Assembly (NCBI GenBank): GCA_001598975.1
Contig: BBXU01000558.1
Coordinates: forward strand, 1-46,636
DNA: 46,636 nucleotides
Source of the DNA: Parachlorella kessleri
Taxonomy: Eukaryota; Chlorophyta; Trebouxiophyceae; Chlorellales; Chlorellaceae
Direction of reading: 5' to 3'
The notes below the pieces were generated by a model, which had not been told where the DNA came from, did no database searches, and saw only the letters and a list, made by a program, of their open reading frames with translations. Shown one piece after another: positions 1-11,047 of the stretch; within the stretch, counting starts at the first letter, position 1, and each line of letters starts with the position of its first letter. The position numbers were made by a program, and so were the translations under genes.

Positions 1-117
1 TCGCGGGCGGAGCCGCCGCCGGCGGACGATTGAGGCTTACCTTGCCTGTACTGCCCCTGCCCTTGCTGCCGCCCCTAAAGGGGACAAGGTGGCCCAGCGT
101 GGCAAGGTGTGGCGCAG

Positions 118-1672
118 GCAGATGCAGGTGGTGGCATTGCCCGTCAGGTGTTACAACTCAAATAGGGTAGACACTTGCTGCAAACCGTGTTGTGGCGCTC
201 ATTGATAGCGCCAGCATGCCTCAGAGGTGTTCCATCCGCTCACTGCCCTGCTCCCCTCCGTCTGTGCCCACAAGTCTCATTGGTGTGTGCCCCGCTGGTG
301 CCATGCCCTCAGGTGCTTGACCTGCTGTCGAGGGTGCTGGCTGCGCTGGGCAACTCTGACCACGACATGGCCAAGGGGTTCCTAGATGTGGCCGTCAGGC
401 TCTTGCAGGTAGTGGGGTTGCACCTGCCAGCCAGCCTTGCATGTGAAGGTGATGGTGGGCATGGCAGGGACAGATGCACCTGGTCTGATGCTGCCAAGAC
501 TCTGCTAGCGAGCTCTTAAGAGAGGGTGTCTGTAGCTTCGGCATGTTGCTGGCTTTGGGCGTCTTGCAGTCCCAGGTGGCCTCTCTTCCTGTATGAGTTG
601 CTTGCAGAGGGCGTGGCAAGCACTTACTCGGCTTCAGTAGCTGGCGGGCCCCTTTGTGCCGCAGGGGGAAGGCAGCCGGGTGCTCTCTGTCATGCACTTT
701 GCCGAGCGCTGGAAGCAGCAAGCAGACCCCTCGCTTGTCAGGTGCGGGATGGAAGGGGAGGGGCGAGGAATGTGAGCATCCTCACCCGTAATCCATATTT
801 GCATCTATATGTTGTGTACTGTGTTAGGAGCACAATGTCTCGGCAGCACAGCTTTGGTTGGGAGGCTGATCTGGTCCGGATGCACCGGTAGTTCTGCCTC
901 TGGCAGTCGTACCACCTGCATAACTCCAGTGCGTTGCAGGCACTTTGTTTTCAAGGTGCTCGAAGTCGCGGCACCGCCCTACTCCACAGAGTTTGCGGGC
1001 GCCATGCTCAGGTGAGAGCTTGGCTTACATGTTCTTCAATCAGCTGACTATCAAGAGCTCAGCGCTGCCACTGCCTACGTGCAGTACATATACATATCAC
1101 CTGCTGCGTCAAGCCCAGCAGTCTTGAACTGGCATGGCGCCGTTTCACTCTTGTGCCTGCAATAATGCAAGCTGGTGTAACTACTATGGGCCCTGGGTTA
1201 TAAATTGTCCAGCCCTGCAACAGCTGTCCAGCTAAGCCTGCCATGCTGTCACCCAGGATCATGATGAGCGCTGGGATACGGCGGCAGCGGATGACGTCCC
1301 GGGACTGGGCTGTGAAGGCATTGCTTGACGAGTTTGCCGCTGCTTGCACACAGGTTGGTACAGGCTTCTGTTGCCCACTCCTTGCTGCCTCTGTCTTTGC
1401 CACATCACTGAGCTGCGGCGAGCTGCGCGAAACTTGACAGCCGCCCCTACTGTGGTGTAGCCTGTCTGATATGACGCAAGCGAGTTGCCATAACCCGTGC
1501 ATACTTGTGCTACACCTTACACTGCCTGTCGTGGCACCCGCCTGCCACAATGGGAAATTTACCGGCCCTTACGTGTACTGCTGTGCAGGTGCAATTCCAG
1601 CCTCCCCTTAGTCAGAAGGAGGCACAATTTCTACAGGACATTTCATCTGACCGACCACCAGGGTACTCCTGA
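118..1672 (+). CDS. TH1 / NELF-C/D-like protein, C-terminal part (5' end outside window)
   Basis: Probable homologue of the TH1/NELF-C/D subunit of negative elongation factor, which in animals holds RNA polymerase II in promoter-proximal pausing. Well-supported exons are 313-408, 665-741, 940-1011, 1257-1353 and 1589-1672 (TGA). All have GT-AG borders and phases that join without a frame break. A small exon at 118-147 is tentative. The joined protein contains DPSLVRHFVFKVLEVAAPPY followed by STEF, which matches the family block SLIRhFVtEVLdmiAPPYtsdF. It then runs through a helical segment ending LLDEFAAACTQ, which corresponds to the C-terminal 'DPVaEFiaHCK' region, and has a short extra tail ending PPGYS. 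The N-terminal two thirds lie to the left of the window. I am confident of the exon chain and fairly confident of the family. A role in transcription pausing is inference, because NELF is described mainly from animals. Confidence 0.72.
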
Positions 1673-2210
1673 TGACGAGGGGCTGACCCACGCACCGGCC
1701 ACAGTGTCTGTTGAAATGCAGACTTGTCAGTGTGCCTCCCAGCCTTGACAGGGCCCTTGTAACCACATAAATCCCAGAGGGCTTCATGCGCCGTCGTGGG
1801 CTTTCCTTCCTGGCGGCGTTGCCCTCCCTTTTTAACTTCCGCTGGCTCGGGCAACCTCACCACAACGTTCGGGCTTGCAGCGACCCTTGTCAGCTCCACT
1901 GGCTGGCCATACAGATGGAAGAGTTGCACAGCAGGCCTGGGCGGCTGTTGAGAATGATGGAAACAGGTTGGAAAGATGCATGAGGGCTGATGGGACCAAA
2001 GAGGATGTAGCAGAGGCTGTGCACCCAGCATATCGCGGGACCAAAGAGGATGTAGCATGGGGGCTGTCATGGGGGCTGTACCGCTTCTGCGCGCGCCGAG
2101 GATGGGTGTACCTAAAATAATCCACAGTACCGCGACAAGCACATTGCTGCTGCTGTTGCCAATATTTCCTAGGAAGGCTGCAGGACGTCGTGGTGGTGCA
2201 GCAGCGCAGC
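1673..2210. other. Intergenic: 3' UTR of TH1-like gene and promoter of acyl-CoA synthetase
   Basis: No coding exon with family support was seen. The stretch holds the TGTAA signal and a 21-base direct repeat (1992-2012 and 2037-2057, beginning gggaccaaagag). It ends at the acyl-CoA synthetase start codon. A 212-codon open frame on the minus strand here has no recognisable family content and is treated as chance. Confidence 0.5.
1758..1762 (+). terminator. Polyadenylation signal TGTAA of the TH1-like gene
   Basis: TGTAA, the usual chlorophyte poly(A) signal, lies about 86 bases after the TGA of the TH1-like reading frame. It supports a gene end here. Confidence 0.5.
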
Positions 2211-5200
2211 ATGACGAAGAGCTACGAGTATTTGGTGGAGGTGGCTCCACCCAGGCCTGCCAATGGGGACATTCCAGCCACTGGACCCACCTACAGGCAT
2301 GTTGCTGCTGATCTGCTCAGTAGGCAGCCCTGCGTTCTGACGTGGTACTGTCATAGGCATCTGCATCGACCGCAAGTTGCGCTGTGCCCGTGTGCTGGGA
2401 AGGGCAGTGACTTTAAGTGGTGACAGGATGCAAGTTTTTATTGAAGGCCCTCGTTCACAGGAGTATACTCCCCAAGCGCCTAGGACCTGGGCTAGTTCCT
2501 GGCTCGTTATGTCGGCCCACCTGCCTTATGACAACGTCGCTCCCAGCCCTGGGCAGTCCTCACCGGCTGTCACCTTGTCTCCTCCTCGCCGCAGGCCAGC
2601 CATCGCTGCCAAAGGCCCGCCAACCATCCCAGGCGTGACCACCCTCTACGAGAACTTCAAGGCTTCCAGGGAGAAGTATCCCAGCAACAAGTGCCTGGGC
2701 CACGTGGAGGGCGGCGCGTACCAGTGGCTGACCTACGAGCAGACCGGGGAGCAGGTGGACGCCATCGGCAGCGCCATGGCGGCGGTGGGCGTGGGGCCGC
2801 ACGGCCGCTGCGGCATCTACGGCGCCAACAGCCCACAATGGATGATCGCCATGCAGGTACTACAGAGCGGTACTGCTGGTACTTCGCGGCTTGGTGCGCT
2901 GCTGGTAGAAGACACCAGTGGTGCAGCCAGTTTGCTTGTCAGGCGAGCGTGCCAAGACCAGGTCTTTAGGTGGTCGCTGTGAGGCTTTGGTACTGCCGTC
3001 GTTGCTTGTGTTTGGATGAGAGCAGTTCTGATGCCATGCCTGAGCAGCTAGCTGCTGGCCGCCTGCCTTGTCTGTTTACAGGCCTGCAACAGGCAGACGG
3101 TGTACTGCGTGCCCCTGTACGACACCCTGGGGGAGAATGCCATCGAGTACATCATTGTGCACTCAGGTCAGTGCGGTGCCTGCACGTGGTGGAGCCGCCC
3201 TCCTCTGTACTGTTGGCATCACCAGCTAGGCTCGAACAGACCAAGTCCTGGCTTGCGTGCTGTTGCATTCTGCTGAGGACCAACGCCCGACCCGCCCAGC
3301 TGTCTGGCTGTGTGCAGCTCCCAGTTGCTAACACGCCTAAGTGGGTGGCAGGTGTGAGCCGCTCATCAGGGCCCTGGACATTGCATTCTGGGCAGCGGCC
3401 AGTCAGCCTCGCGGCTGCCGCCGGCACAGCCTCTGCAAATCGGTCCATGGTACTTTTGCTACCTCCGGCTGAACTGAGAGCACTACCCGCCCTGCAGAGT
3501 CCAGCATCGTGTTCAGCTCCTCTGAGAAGCTTGGGGTGCTGGTGGCGGCCCTCAAGCACGAGGCGGTCAAGGCGATGGTGAAGACGGTGGTGTACTGGGG
3601 CAAGGGGGACGCCGCAGCTGTGGAGGTGGGTTTACTTTGGCTGTGGCTAAACCCTGCAGAGCCTGGCTGGAGGGCGAGGCAGGTGCCTAGCAGAGCATGA
3701 ATTTGAGCATGCCACAAGACATCGCCGCGTGGCGGTCATGGTGCGAGTGTCTGTGGTGTGATGGTGGGGTGTGGGTATGTGGTTGTTGGGGAGGGTGGAC
3801 GGGATGCCAACGAGAGCTGGTCTGTGTTCGACAGGCTGTACCGCTTCTATGTGCATCTCAGAAGAGAGGAGAGAGAGGTACCACATGTTGCCTCCGCATG
3901 GACCAGTGCTGGCGTGTCCCTGCAGGCGGCCAAGGGCCTGGGCTTCCAGATATACTCGTTTGATGAGTTCCTTGAGCTGGGGAGGAAGAACCCCTCACCA
4001 GCAGGCAAGCGGCTGTGTGGCACCCCGCCCATGTGGTCGACAGCCCACCTCCTTGGCTGCCCGCCATATGCTGACATACTTGCTAGAACAGGCCCCAGGT
4101 GGTAGTGCAGCCACCACCGGACTTGTGCGGACGGATTGGGTACAGGCTCTCCAGCACCCATGCAGGCACACTTTCAAAGAGCTATGCCACCCTGCGCTGC
4201 CTGTGCAGTGCCACCCAAGCCGGAGGACTACTGCACAATTATGTACACGTCTGGTACCACCGGTGACCCCAAGGTATGCTGCTTGAGGGGAAAATTACAG
4301 TAGCAGGAGGGGGGACATCACGAAAGGCGCTTGCGAGGGAGGTCGGTTGACGGGTTGAGCTCGCGAGGTGCAAGGCAGGGAGTTGTCCTTGGCAGCACGT
4401 TGTGCTTACTGCAATGATGGCCCTCGAGGCAGCTTGCAGTCATTGTTGCTCTCCCTGTTGTGTTAGGGTGAGACGAATGCATGTTGGTGCTGTCTTGCTG
4501 TGCTGCTCCCTCCCCAAGACAGGGCTGCGCTGCATGTATTCCTGACGGCCCTCCCGGCCCGTGCACCTGCATACCCTTTCTTTCTCCCCCACGATCCCGC
4601 TCCCTGCCTCCTGCCTGTCTCTCTTCCTCCTTTCCTCCAGGGCACAGTCCTCACTCACGCAAACCTAGTGGCCATCGTCGCCTCCCGCAAGCGTGTCTTT
4701 AACGCCCTTGTGTGCCCCAGCTCTGAGGATGATGTCTATATCTCCTACCTGCCGCTCTCCCATATTTATGACCGGTAAACCCGCGACCCTTCACCCTCCC
4801 CTGTGCCCACCCCTCCCCATTCCCTGACGAGAGGCCGGAGGGGAGTCTCACAGGCGTGGGTTGGGCTTTCTCCCAGCTCACAGCCACGCATGCTTAAGGC
4901 GGCATCGCCACAGCCCTGCAATTTCGCGCCCAGCGTGGCTGCAGGGCGTGCTGCTGACCCATGCTTCCACGCTGGCGGTGGTTGGCAGCGTGAAGCTCTT
5001 CCTGAACTCCCTGGAGGGCATGGTCATGGATGAGAAGGACGTCTACATGTCGTTCCTCCCCCTGGCCCACATCTTTGACCGGTATATACTTGTGCCACGG
5101 CCGGTGCTGTGACGTGTGACCCTGTCACGTGGCTTCAGTGTCTGGTGCTGTGCTGTGTCTGGTGCTGTGCTGTGCTGTGTCTTCCTGTGCTGTGTGCTCC

Positions 5201-8200
5201 CGTGGTGTGGCTGACCCAGTGCATCTCTCTGCTGTGTGCACCAGTCATGTGGACTAGCTGTCGAGGCCCTGTGTAGGGGGAGGCTAGGGCCTAGAGGCTG
5301 GCTAGGTTACCAGGGCCCTGATGGCCTGGGATCATGGCCTACTGTCTGTCCGTCAAGGCCGTCTCATCAGTCCAGGCACCCCTGGGACATGCACGCTCGG
5401 TGTGTGCCTGGCACCTTGCAGGACTGCGGAGGAGTTCTATCTACATCTGGGGGCCTCCATTGGCTTCTGGCGGGGTGACATTAAGGTGAGGACCGCGTGC
5501 GCTCCTGCTCCGTGCATGTAAGCGGTGGCCGCCTGCTGTTACGGGTTGCTTGGAAGTTCGTTGACTCCGCTCACTCACTGCTGTGGTCCTGGCCAACCTG
5601 TGCTGCGGTCTTCCCTTGCGGCCGTGCTGGAGGAGAAAAATGGGAGCCTGGGGTGCACCCACCGGTACTGCGCTCTGCAGATTTGCACAGTGCAGTCGCC
5701 GCAGGGTGAACCACGCTGCTGACGGCCGTGGTTGGCCTCTGGCCAAGGTTCCAAGCAGCTGTAGTCGGCTCCCACCGACCCTGCTATACCGCAACAGCCA
5801 CGTCGGCCAGTGTGCGAAGAGTGGGTTGTGTGCCGAGTGAGTGGTGCAGGGCCTGGTGGAGGACATCGGGCTGCTGAAGCCGACCATCTTCCCGGGGGTG
5901 CCGCGCGTGTTTGACCGCATCTACACGGGTGTCATGGCCAAGGTGCGTCGCATGCTGGCAGGCCGGGCGATGCCGGCGCCAGTCCTGCCTTGCACAAGCC
6001 GTGCTGCAGAGCAAAGGGTGTGTCTCATGGTTGTTTCTAGTTGTGCTATGCAGCTGCCGCCCAGCTACCACCGCCCAAACTGCTGAACAACTTTGAGATA
6101 GGTTAACCCTTTGCCCTGGCGGGCAGGCATTTATGGCATACCTTTGCTGACTGATTGCGGCGCATCTACGGCACATGCTTGCTGCTGCTGTGGGAAGCGT
6201 ATTTGATGGAGTGATTGATTGATTGATGCTGGCCAACTGCGCCGCCCCAGGGGACGGTTGTTGTTGCTGCTGCTGCTGCTGCTGCTGTAGTACTGTCAGG
6301 CTTGGTTGTGTCGTTGAGGCCCACGGTGGTAGCGTGTATCTGGTCAGTGCACTGAGTGAGATGGTGGCCACTGAACCATGCTACCCCTTTGCTGCCTGAG
6401 TATGTCGCTCCGGATAATGATGCGCTACAAATTTAGGTGCTTCCCCCTTGGCCGGCAGGACGGGCCGTGTGTCTCTCCCGCCCATAGTCAGTCTGACCCC
6501 CCTGCAGGTCTGAATGTCTGCCAGCTGGACAAAAGCCGGCAGCAGGTGGGGGATGCTCCGCAGCGGCATTGGGCGTATGCTTGAGCAGAGTGAAGCTGGT
6601 TGTTGCTGCTCGTCTGTCCTGCGCAGATAGCCGAGGGCAGCTTCCTGAAGAGGCTGCTGTTCCAGTGGGGGTACAGCCGCAAGGTGGCGCAGCTGGCGAG
6701 GGGGGCCCACTGGGACAAGGTGAGGCGGCGGGGTGTTGCGGTGGGTGCCGTGCTGTGAGCGCAAGGCTTGCTGCGGCCCTGGGGCATGCGCTGGCTTCCA
6801 TGCCGAGCTACTGACGTTGCCGGCGTTGGCAGTGCTGACTCTGGTGCTGCCAGCCGTACCGTGCTGCTGACTGCGCGGGTGTTGGCGGTGCCACTTCTTG
6901 ATGCTGCCAGTAACACCGGCTGCTGACTGCGCCGGTGTTGGCGGTGCTGATTCCTTGATTGCTGCCATCCGTGCCGCGCATACCGTTTGTGCCGTTGCTG
7001 GCACTGCTGCTGAGCCTGGTGCTGGTCTTCATGACCAAGGCCAGCTGCACACCCCTGCTGCCAGGACCTTGGAAGGCCGCTCCTCTTCCACACCGCCTTC
7101 TACCCCACGCTGTGCTGTGCAGGCCACACCCATCTTTGACTCGGTGGTGTTCAGCAAGGTCAAGGAGCGGCTGGGGGGCAGGGTGCGGCTCATCATCTCA
7201 GGTGAGGGGATCTTGATGGGTATCTAGGGGGATCTAGGATAGGCATGTACTCCTGGGCCAGGGGGGGTGCCAGGGCAGGGCCTGTATGTATGGCCCTCAG
7301 CGGCAGCTCGCTGGGGCTGGGTCTGCTGGGAGACAGCCCAGGGGAACACCCCAGCCTCTTTTTCTTACAGGTAGTGCCTCTTTTGCCCCAAACAAATGCT
7401 CCATATCATGCACACAAGATTGTTACGGTCGCGGCAAGCTACTGCACTGGTGTGGCTCACGAAGGAGGGTTACGCGGGTCAGCTAGTTTCCTCACATGCC
7501 GCCGCCTCCCTGGCCACACCCAGCTTGCTCCCCCACCGTGCCAACTGACCGACGGGTGGTGGTGCGCGTGCAGGCGGGGCCCCCCTGAGCCGGCATGTGG
7601 AGGACTTTCTGCGAGTGTGCATGTGCTGCCGCGTGGTCCAGGGCTACGGCCTCACAGAGACCTGCGCGGCCTCCTTCATTGCGGTGCCGGACGTGGTGGT
7701 ACGTGACCCCTAAGTCAACCCCGGGTGATGGGGGTGCATACATGCTGCTGAAGGGACGCTGCCGGGCGGCACTGGGCCTGGCTGGCATGTGTCGCTCGAT
7801 GGCTGCAGGACGTGTTTGTCAGGGCACAGACCATGTCAGGGCTGTTGGATCCATGCATTGAGTACCTCTGGCGCCTTGTCTCCCCACCACGTGGAGAGCC
7901 TTGGTGGGAGAGATGCTTGGTAGCGCTCTTCGTTGGTTTCCCCGTTTAGACGGGGTGGTGCATGGAGTATCTGGCTTGCGCGGCACCGCACCTGGACCTT
8001 AGTGAACCCCACGTGTGGGGGACGCATGGCAGCATGGGTGTGTGGCGTTCCGCTGTCAGGATGGGCTACCCCCACACACACACACACGACCACCACCACC
8101 ACCACCTGCACCCCATACCCCCAGGGACCACGTTGGCACCAAGGGCCCTCCTCCACCACAGCATGGCCCTCCGCCCGTGCCTGAGACCATCTCCCGCCCC

Positions 8201-11047
8201 CACCCTTCACCCCAACATGGTAGCCTGCAGGACCACTTTGGCACGGTGGGCCCGCCCCAGCCCGTCCACGAGTTCCGGCTGGAGGCGGTGCCGGAGATGA
8301 CCTACGACCCCACCGCGGACCCAGCCAGAGGGGAGGTCTGCGTGCGGGGCCCCAACGTGTTCACAGGCTACTATAAGGACGAGGTAGGAGAGCCCGCCTG
8401 GGCATTGGGAAGCTGCGGGGTTTGTAGTGGTTGACTTCAGTAGTCATGGCGGTTATGTTTTGCAATCAGCGTGGCAGGTCGGGTTGGCACAGAGGGGCGC
8501 GTCAGGGTGGCGATGCCTGCCAGGACCTTTGTGCCAATCAGCCTTCTGCGCACTCTTGTCACGGCATGCACACCCCGCGCCGGCGGCTGTCGTGCACCGG
8601 ACTGACTGCATGGCCACCGCATCTGGTCCACACCAGCAAGATACCCCTGGGTTTGATCCTTTAATTGCACGGGATGGGTCTCCTTTCCAAACCGCACCAC
8701 CTTTGGGCCCACAAGTTGAGAAGAGACTCCAAGACGAACCCCTAACCAGCGTGCAGGACACAAACTCTGCCAGGGGCGAGGACTCCTGCTGGCTGGTTTT
8801 GTGCCGCGGCAATGGTATATACCGACCTTGAACCCTCTCTGTTTCTCCCGCCCAGGAGAAGACACGCGAGGTTCTGGACCCTGATGGCTGGTTCCACACC
8901 GGGGACATCGGGGAGCTGACCGCCACGGGGGCGCTGCGCATCATCGACCGCAAGAAGAACATCTTCAAGCTCAGCCAGGGTGAGGTTGTGCTGTGGTTGG
9001 GGCTTGCAGAACACACCTAGCTGTAGTTATGAATGGAGGAAGCTGGACATCTTCAAGCTCAGCCAGGGTGAGAGCTGCCCAGACAAGCCTCTCGCTTGTG
9101 GGACCTAAGCAAGGGCCACCTGCACCCTGTTGTGTGGTGCCCTCTATCTTCTTCCCTACCTTCCGCGCAAGCTTGCAGGGGAGGGTGAAGCAAGGCCGGC
9201 TGTCGATATGGCGATATGCATCATGAACACTGCATTCATATCCACTATGCTCGCGCAGTGAACCCAACCTACAATTGTTTCCACTTCCAATGTCCAAAGT
9301 AACCAGGCGCACTAGGCACGCGCCGTGATTCTGCAGCTTGCAGGCTGCAGACTTTTTGCTTGCCGCCTGTTGGCGGACTGGCTTGATGTCGTTTATGCTG
9401 GCGAGCATGTGGCGTGAGAGGGCGCCTGCACTCCTAACTCTATGATCTCCCACCTCGAGATGCACTAACCGCCATAGTGCATGTTGCTGTAGGCGGGTCG
9501 TGTGGCAGTGGGGGCTCGTGGAAGGCATTATGTTTGTTTACCTGCTATAAGCACATCGCAAGCTGTCACTGTCTGACTCATGCCCTGGGTCGCTGCTGCC
9601 CGCAGGCGAGTATGTGGCTGTGGAGAAGGTGGAGGGCGTGTACAAGCAGAACCCCTACGTGGAGCAGATCTGGGTGTACGGCAACAGCTTTGAGAGCACG
9701 CTGGTGGCCGTGGTGGTGCCGCTGGCCGACAAGCTGGCGGTCAGTCGCTAGGCTGGGTTTTGTGGGGTGGTGGATGTCCTGCGCTGCTGCGTAATAGCAA
9801 TCGTAACCAACCCACTTGAGCTGTGGAGGTGACCGGCCTATCTTGCAAGGAGGGCATTGTGTTCGTGGGACGGCAGGGCGGTGTTGGGCTCCTTGCCTCG
9901 CTAGCAGGACATCTGCGCTTTGACATGACACTGGTGGTAGGCAACAGGGCCTGCGCAGCCCCAGCTTGCGCTGGGGTGCATCCAGCCCATGAGCAGTGAG
10001 CGAGTACGTAGGAGTGTCTGTGGCAAATGGGAGACGATGGCGCGGAAGGTGGGCGGTCTCTCTTTGCCAGTGCCCATACGTGACAGTGGCATGGAGCAGT
10101 CGGCGGCGCTCTGCTCCTTCTCCGGTGCAGCGGTACGAATTACTGCCTGTCTGTTGCTCGCAGGCCTGGGCTAAGGAGCAGGGGCTCTCGGGGAGCCTAG
10201 CGGAGCTGTGCCACGAGGACAGAGTCAAGAAGATGTTGCTGGGGGACCTCAACAGCACAGCCAAGGCTGGCAAGCTCAAGGTGGGTGTGTGTGGGTGGGT
10301 GGGTGTGAGTGGGTGGGAAGAAAGAGGGGCCCGCGGGTGCACCCTTTGCTGGGCCCTCACGGACCCTTGCATTCAGCAGCGCTGAGATTGCAAGGAAACC
10401 CAGGCGGAATCTCAGAGGCCTGAGACGTCCTGAGGGGTATCTGGGAGCCCGGTGGATCGCCAAGCCTCGCAGTGCCTGATGTAAACAGGCCCTTGGTCGT
10501 TCAGCTCTCTCCTTACTAGCCATGGCTACCATGGCTGAATGAGCTAGACTGTCTGCACGCCCTGAAGGTGACTGCTAGTCGGGGGGGGCGTGGAGTTGCC
10601 TATCTAGCCTCCATAGACTTTAGTCATGCCCGTCATGCTGCAGGGCTGCAAGCTGGATTATGACTGTGTACCTGCAGTCTGAGGCGTTGCCGTTTTAGAA
10701 CAAATCTGCCTGACAACCGTATCACTGTGTGCACCCGTGCCCCGCCAAGTCTGCAGGGCTGCGAGTTGGTGAAGGCTGTGTACCTGGAGTCGGAGGCGTT
10801 GTCGCTTGAGAACGAGCTGCTGTCATTTGCATCAGTCTGTGCACCCATGCCCCAATACTGAAAGTACAGCAATATAATATAATGCCTGCAGGGCTACGAG
10901 CTGGTGAAGGCTGTGTACTTGGAGTCTGAGCTGTTCTCCGTTGAGAACGAGCTGCTGACCCCCACGTTCAAGCTCAAGCGGCCGCAGCTGCAGAAGAAGT
11001 ACCAGGGGGAGATAGACGCCATGTATGCCGCCCTCAAGAAGAGCTGA
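2211..11047 (+). CDS. LACS: Long-chain acyl-CoA synthetase (LACS)
   Basis: Activates long-chain fatty acids to acyl-CoA with ATP. Exons: 2211-2296, 2595-2856, 3082-3166, 3498-3625, 3926-4004, 4209-4273, then 4641-4774 or 4945-5081, 5422-5485, 5850-5942, 6627-6719, 7123-7201, 7574-7698, 8231-8383, 8856-8979, 9606-9739, 10164-10280, 10892-11047. All phases agree. The product is 659 aa with the second gate exon or 658 with the first, close to plant LACS4 (about 666). Visible motifs are the AMP-binding loop [10 protein letters not shown] (about 226-235), QGYGLTET (about 412-419), GWFHTGDIG (about 494-502), [18 protein letters not shown] (about 514-531) and the C-terminal [11 protein letters not shown]. 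There is no SKL-type peroxisomal ending (it ends KKS), so a cytosolic or ER-face enzyme is likely. The introns after 2296 and 4004 start with GC. The ATG at 2211 is the first in frame. Confidence 0.93.
4641..4774 (+). other. LACS mutually exclusive gate exon, version 1 (Y type)
   Basis: Encodes [15 protein letters not shown]..., then [14 protein letters not shown] plus the split Arg codon (44 codons + 2 nt). It is bounded by tttcctccag and gtaaac. It enters in phase 0 and leaves in phase 2, exactly as the next exon does. It corresponds to the segment that follows the AMP-binding loop in acyl-CoA synthetases, including the substrate-gate region. It carries Tyr in HIYDR, and Ser replaces Ala in LPLSH. 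Both features are less usual than the second version. Confidence 0.88.
4945..5081 (+). other. LACS mutually exclusive gate exon, version 2 (F type)
   Basis: Encodes [15 protein letters not shown]..., then [14 protein letters not shown] plus the split Arg codon (45 codons + 2 nt). It has the same phases as the preceding alternative exon and lies 170 bases downstream of it. This version is closer to the plant consensus ([11 protein letters not shown]). Splicing both exons together gives CGG GCG TGC TGC TGA, an immediate stop, so only one can be used per mRNA. Confidence 0.9.
5138..5195 (+). repeat. GTGCT-rich low-complexity tract in LACS intron
   Basis: Repeated gtgctgtgctgtgtctg units lie just after the second gate exon. 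It is a simple-sequence expansion with no coding signal. Confidence 0.5.
6258..6288 (+). repeat. TTG/CTG trinucleotide repeat in LACS intron
   Basis: Run of ttg followed by about eight tgc/ctg units. It is intronic, between the exons at 5942 and 6627. Confidence 0.7.
6810..6990 (+). repeat. Degenerate minisatellite in LACS intron
   Basis: About three imperfect copies of a 60-70 base unit built around 'gctgctgactgcg-cggtgttggcggtgc' and 'gatgctgccagtaa/catccgt'. They lie in the intron between the exons ending 6719 and starting 7123. Confidence 0.5.
7884..8070 (+). mobile_element. LINE 3'-end fragment inside LACS intron
   Basis: Shares blocks with the element at 11515-12090. The first is the TWR(A/S)LVG-coding end (cgtggagagccttggtggga). 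The others are gttggtttccccgt...gacggggtggtgcatg and ggggga(c)...ggcagcatgg, followed by ggcg...cgctgt(c/t)ag. It is strongly 5'-truncated and is followed by a CA/CCA microsatellite (8072-8106), as expected for a non-LTR retrotransposon tail. The left border is uncertain. Confidence 0.55.
8072..8106 (+). repeat. (CA)n-(CCA)n microsatellite
   Basis: cacacacacacacac followed by gaccaccaccaccaccacc. It lies directly at the 3' end of the intronic LINE fragment. Confidence 0.7.
8954..9069 (+). repeat. Duplicated exon end / donor site in LACS
   Basis: The last bases of the exon ending 8979, with its donor (acatcttcaagctcagccag + ggtgag, 26 bases), are repeated exactly at about 9047-9072, 88 bases downstream inside the intron. 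The bases before the second copy do not continue the exon well, so only the 3' part was duplicated. Confidence 0.75.
10644..10756 (+). pseudogene. Degenerate copy 1 of LACS terminal exon
   Basis: Follows ctgcag and starts ggctgcaagctgg. It aligns with the real last exon through gactgtgtacctgcagtctgaggcgttg, but is interrupted by an in-frame TGA after 12 codons and another stop later. It also shares a downstream ctgtg(t)gcacccrtgcccc segment with copy 2. Confidence 0.75.
10757..10861 (+). other. Copy 2 of LACS terminal exon (possible alternative C-terminus)
   Basis: Follows ctgcag and is in phase 0 like the real last exon. It reads [20 protein letters not shown], then 14 residues to its own TGA at 10859-10861. 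The first 22 codons match the functional exon ([20 protein letters not shown]). The conserved [11 protein letters not shown] tail is absent. It could be a decaying duplicate or an alternative terminal exon giving a shortened enzyme. Confidence 0.7.

Noticed and set aside
1612..2250. 212-codon open frame on the minus strand
   Set aside because: Antisense to the TH1-like last exon and the LACS promoter. No recognisable domain, and the composition matches GC-rich chance frames.
4641..5081. Use of both gate exons together in one mRNA
   Set aside because: The phase-2 end of the first exon shifts the second into a frame with a stop after a few codons.
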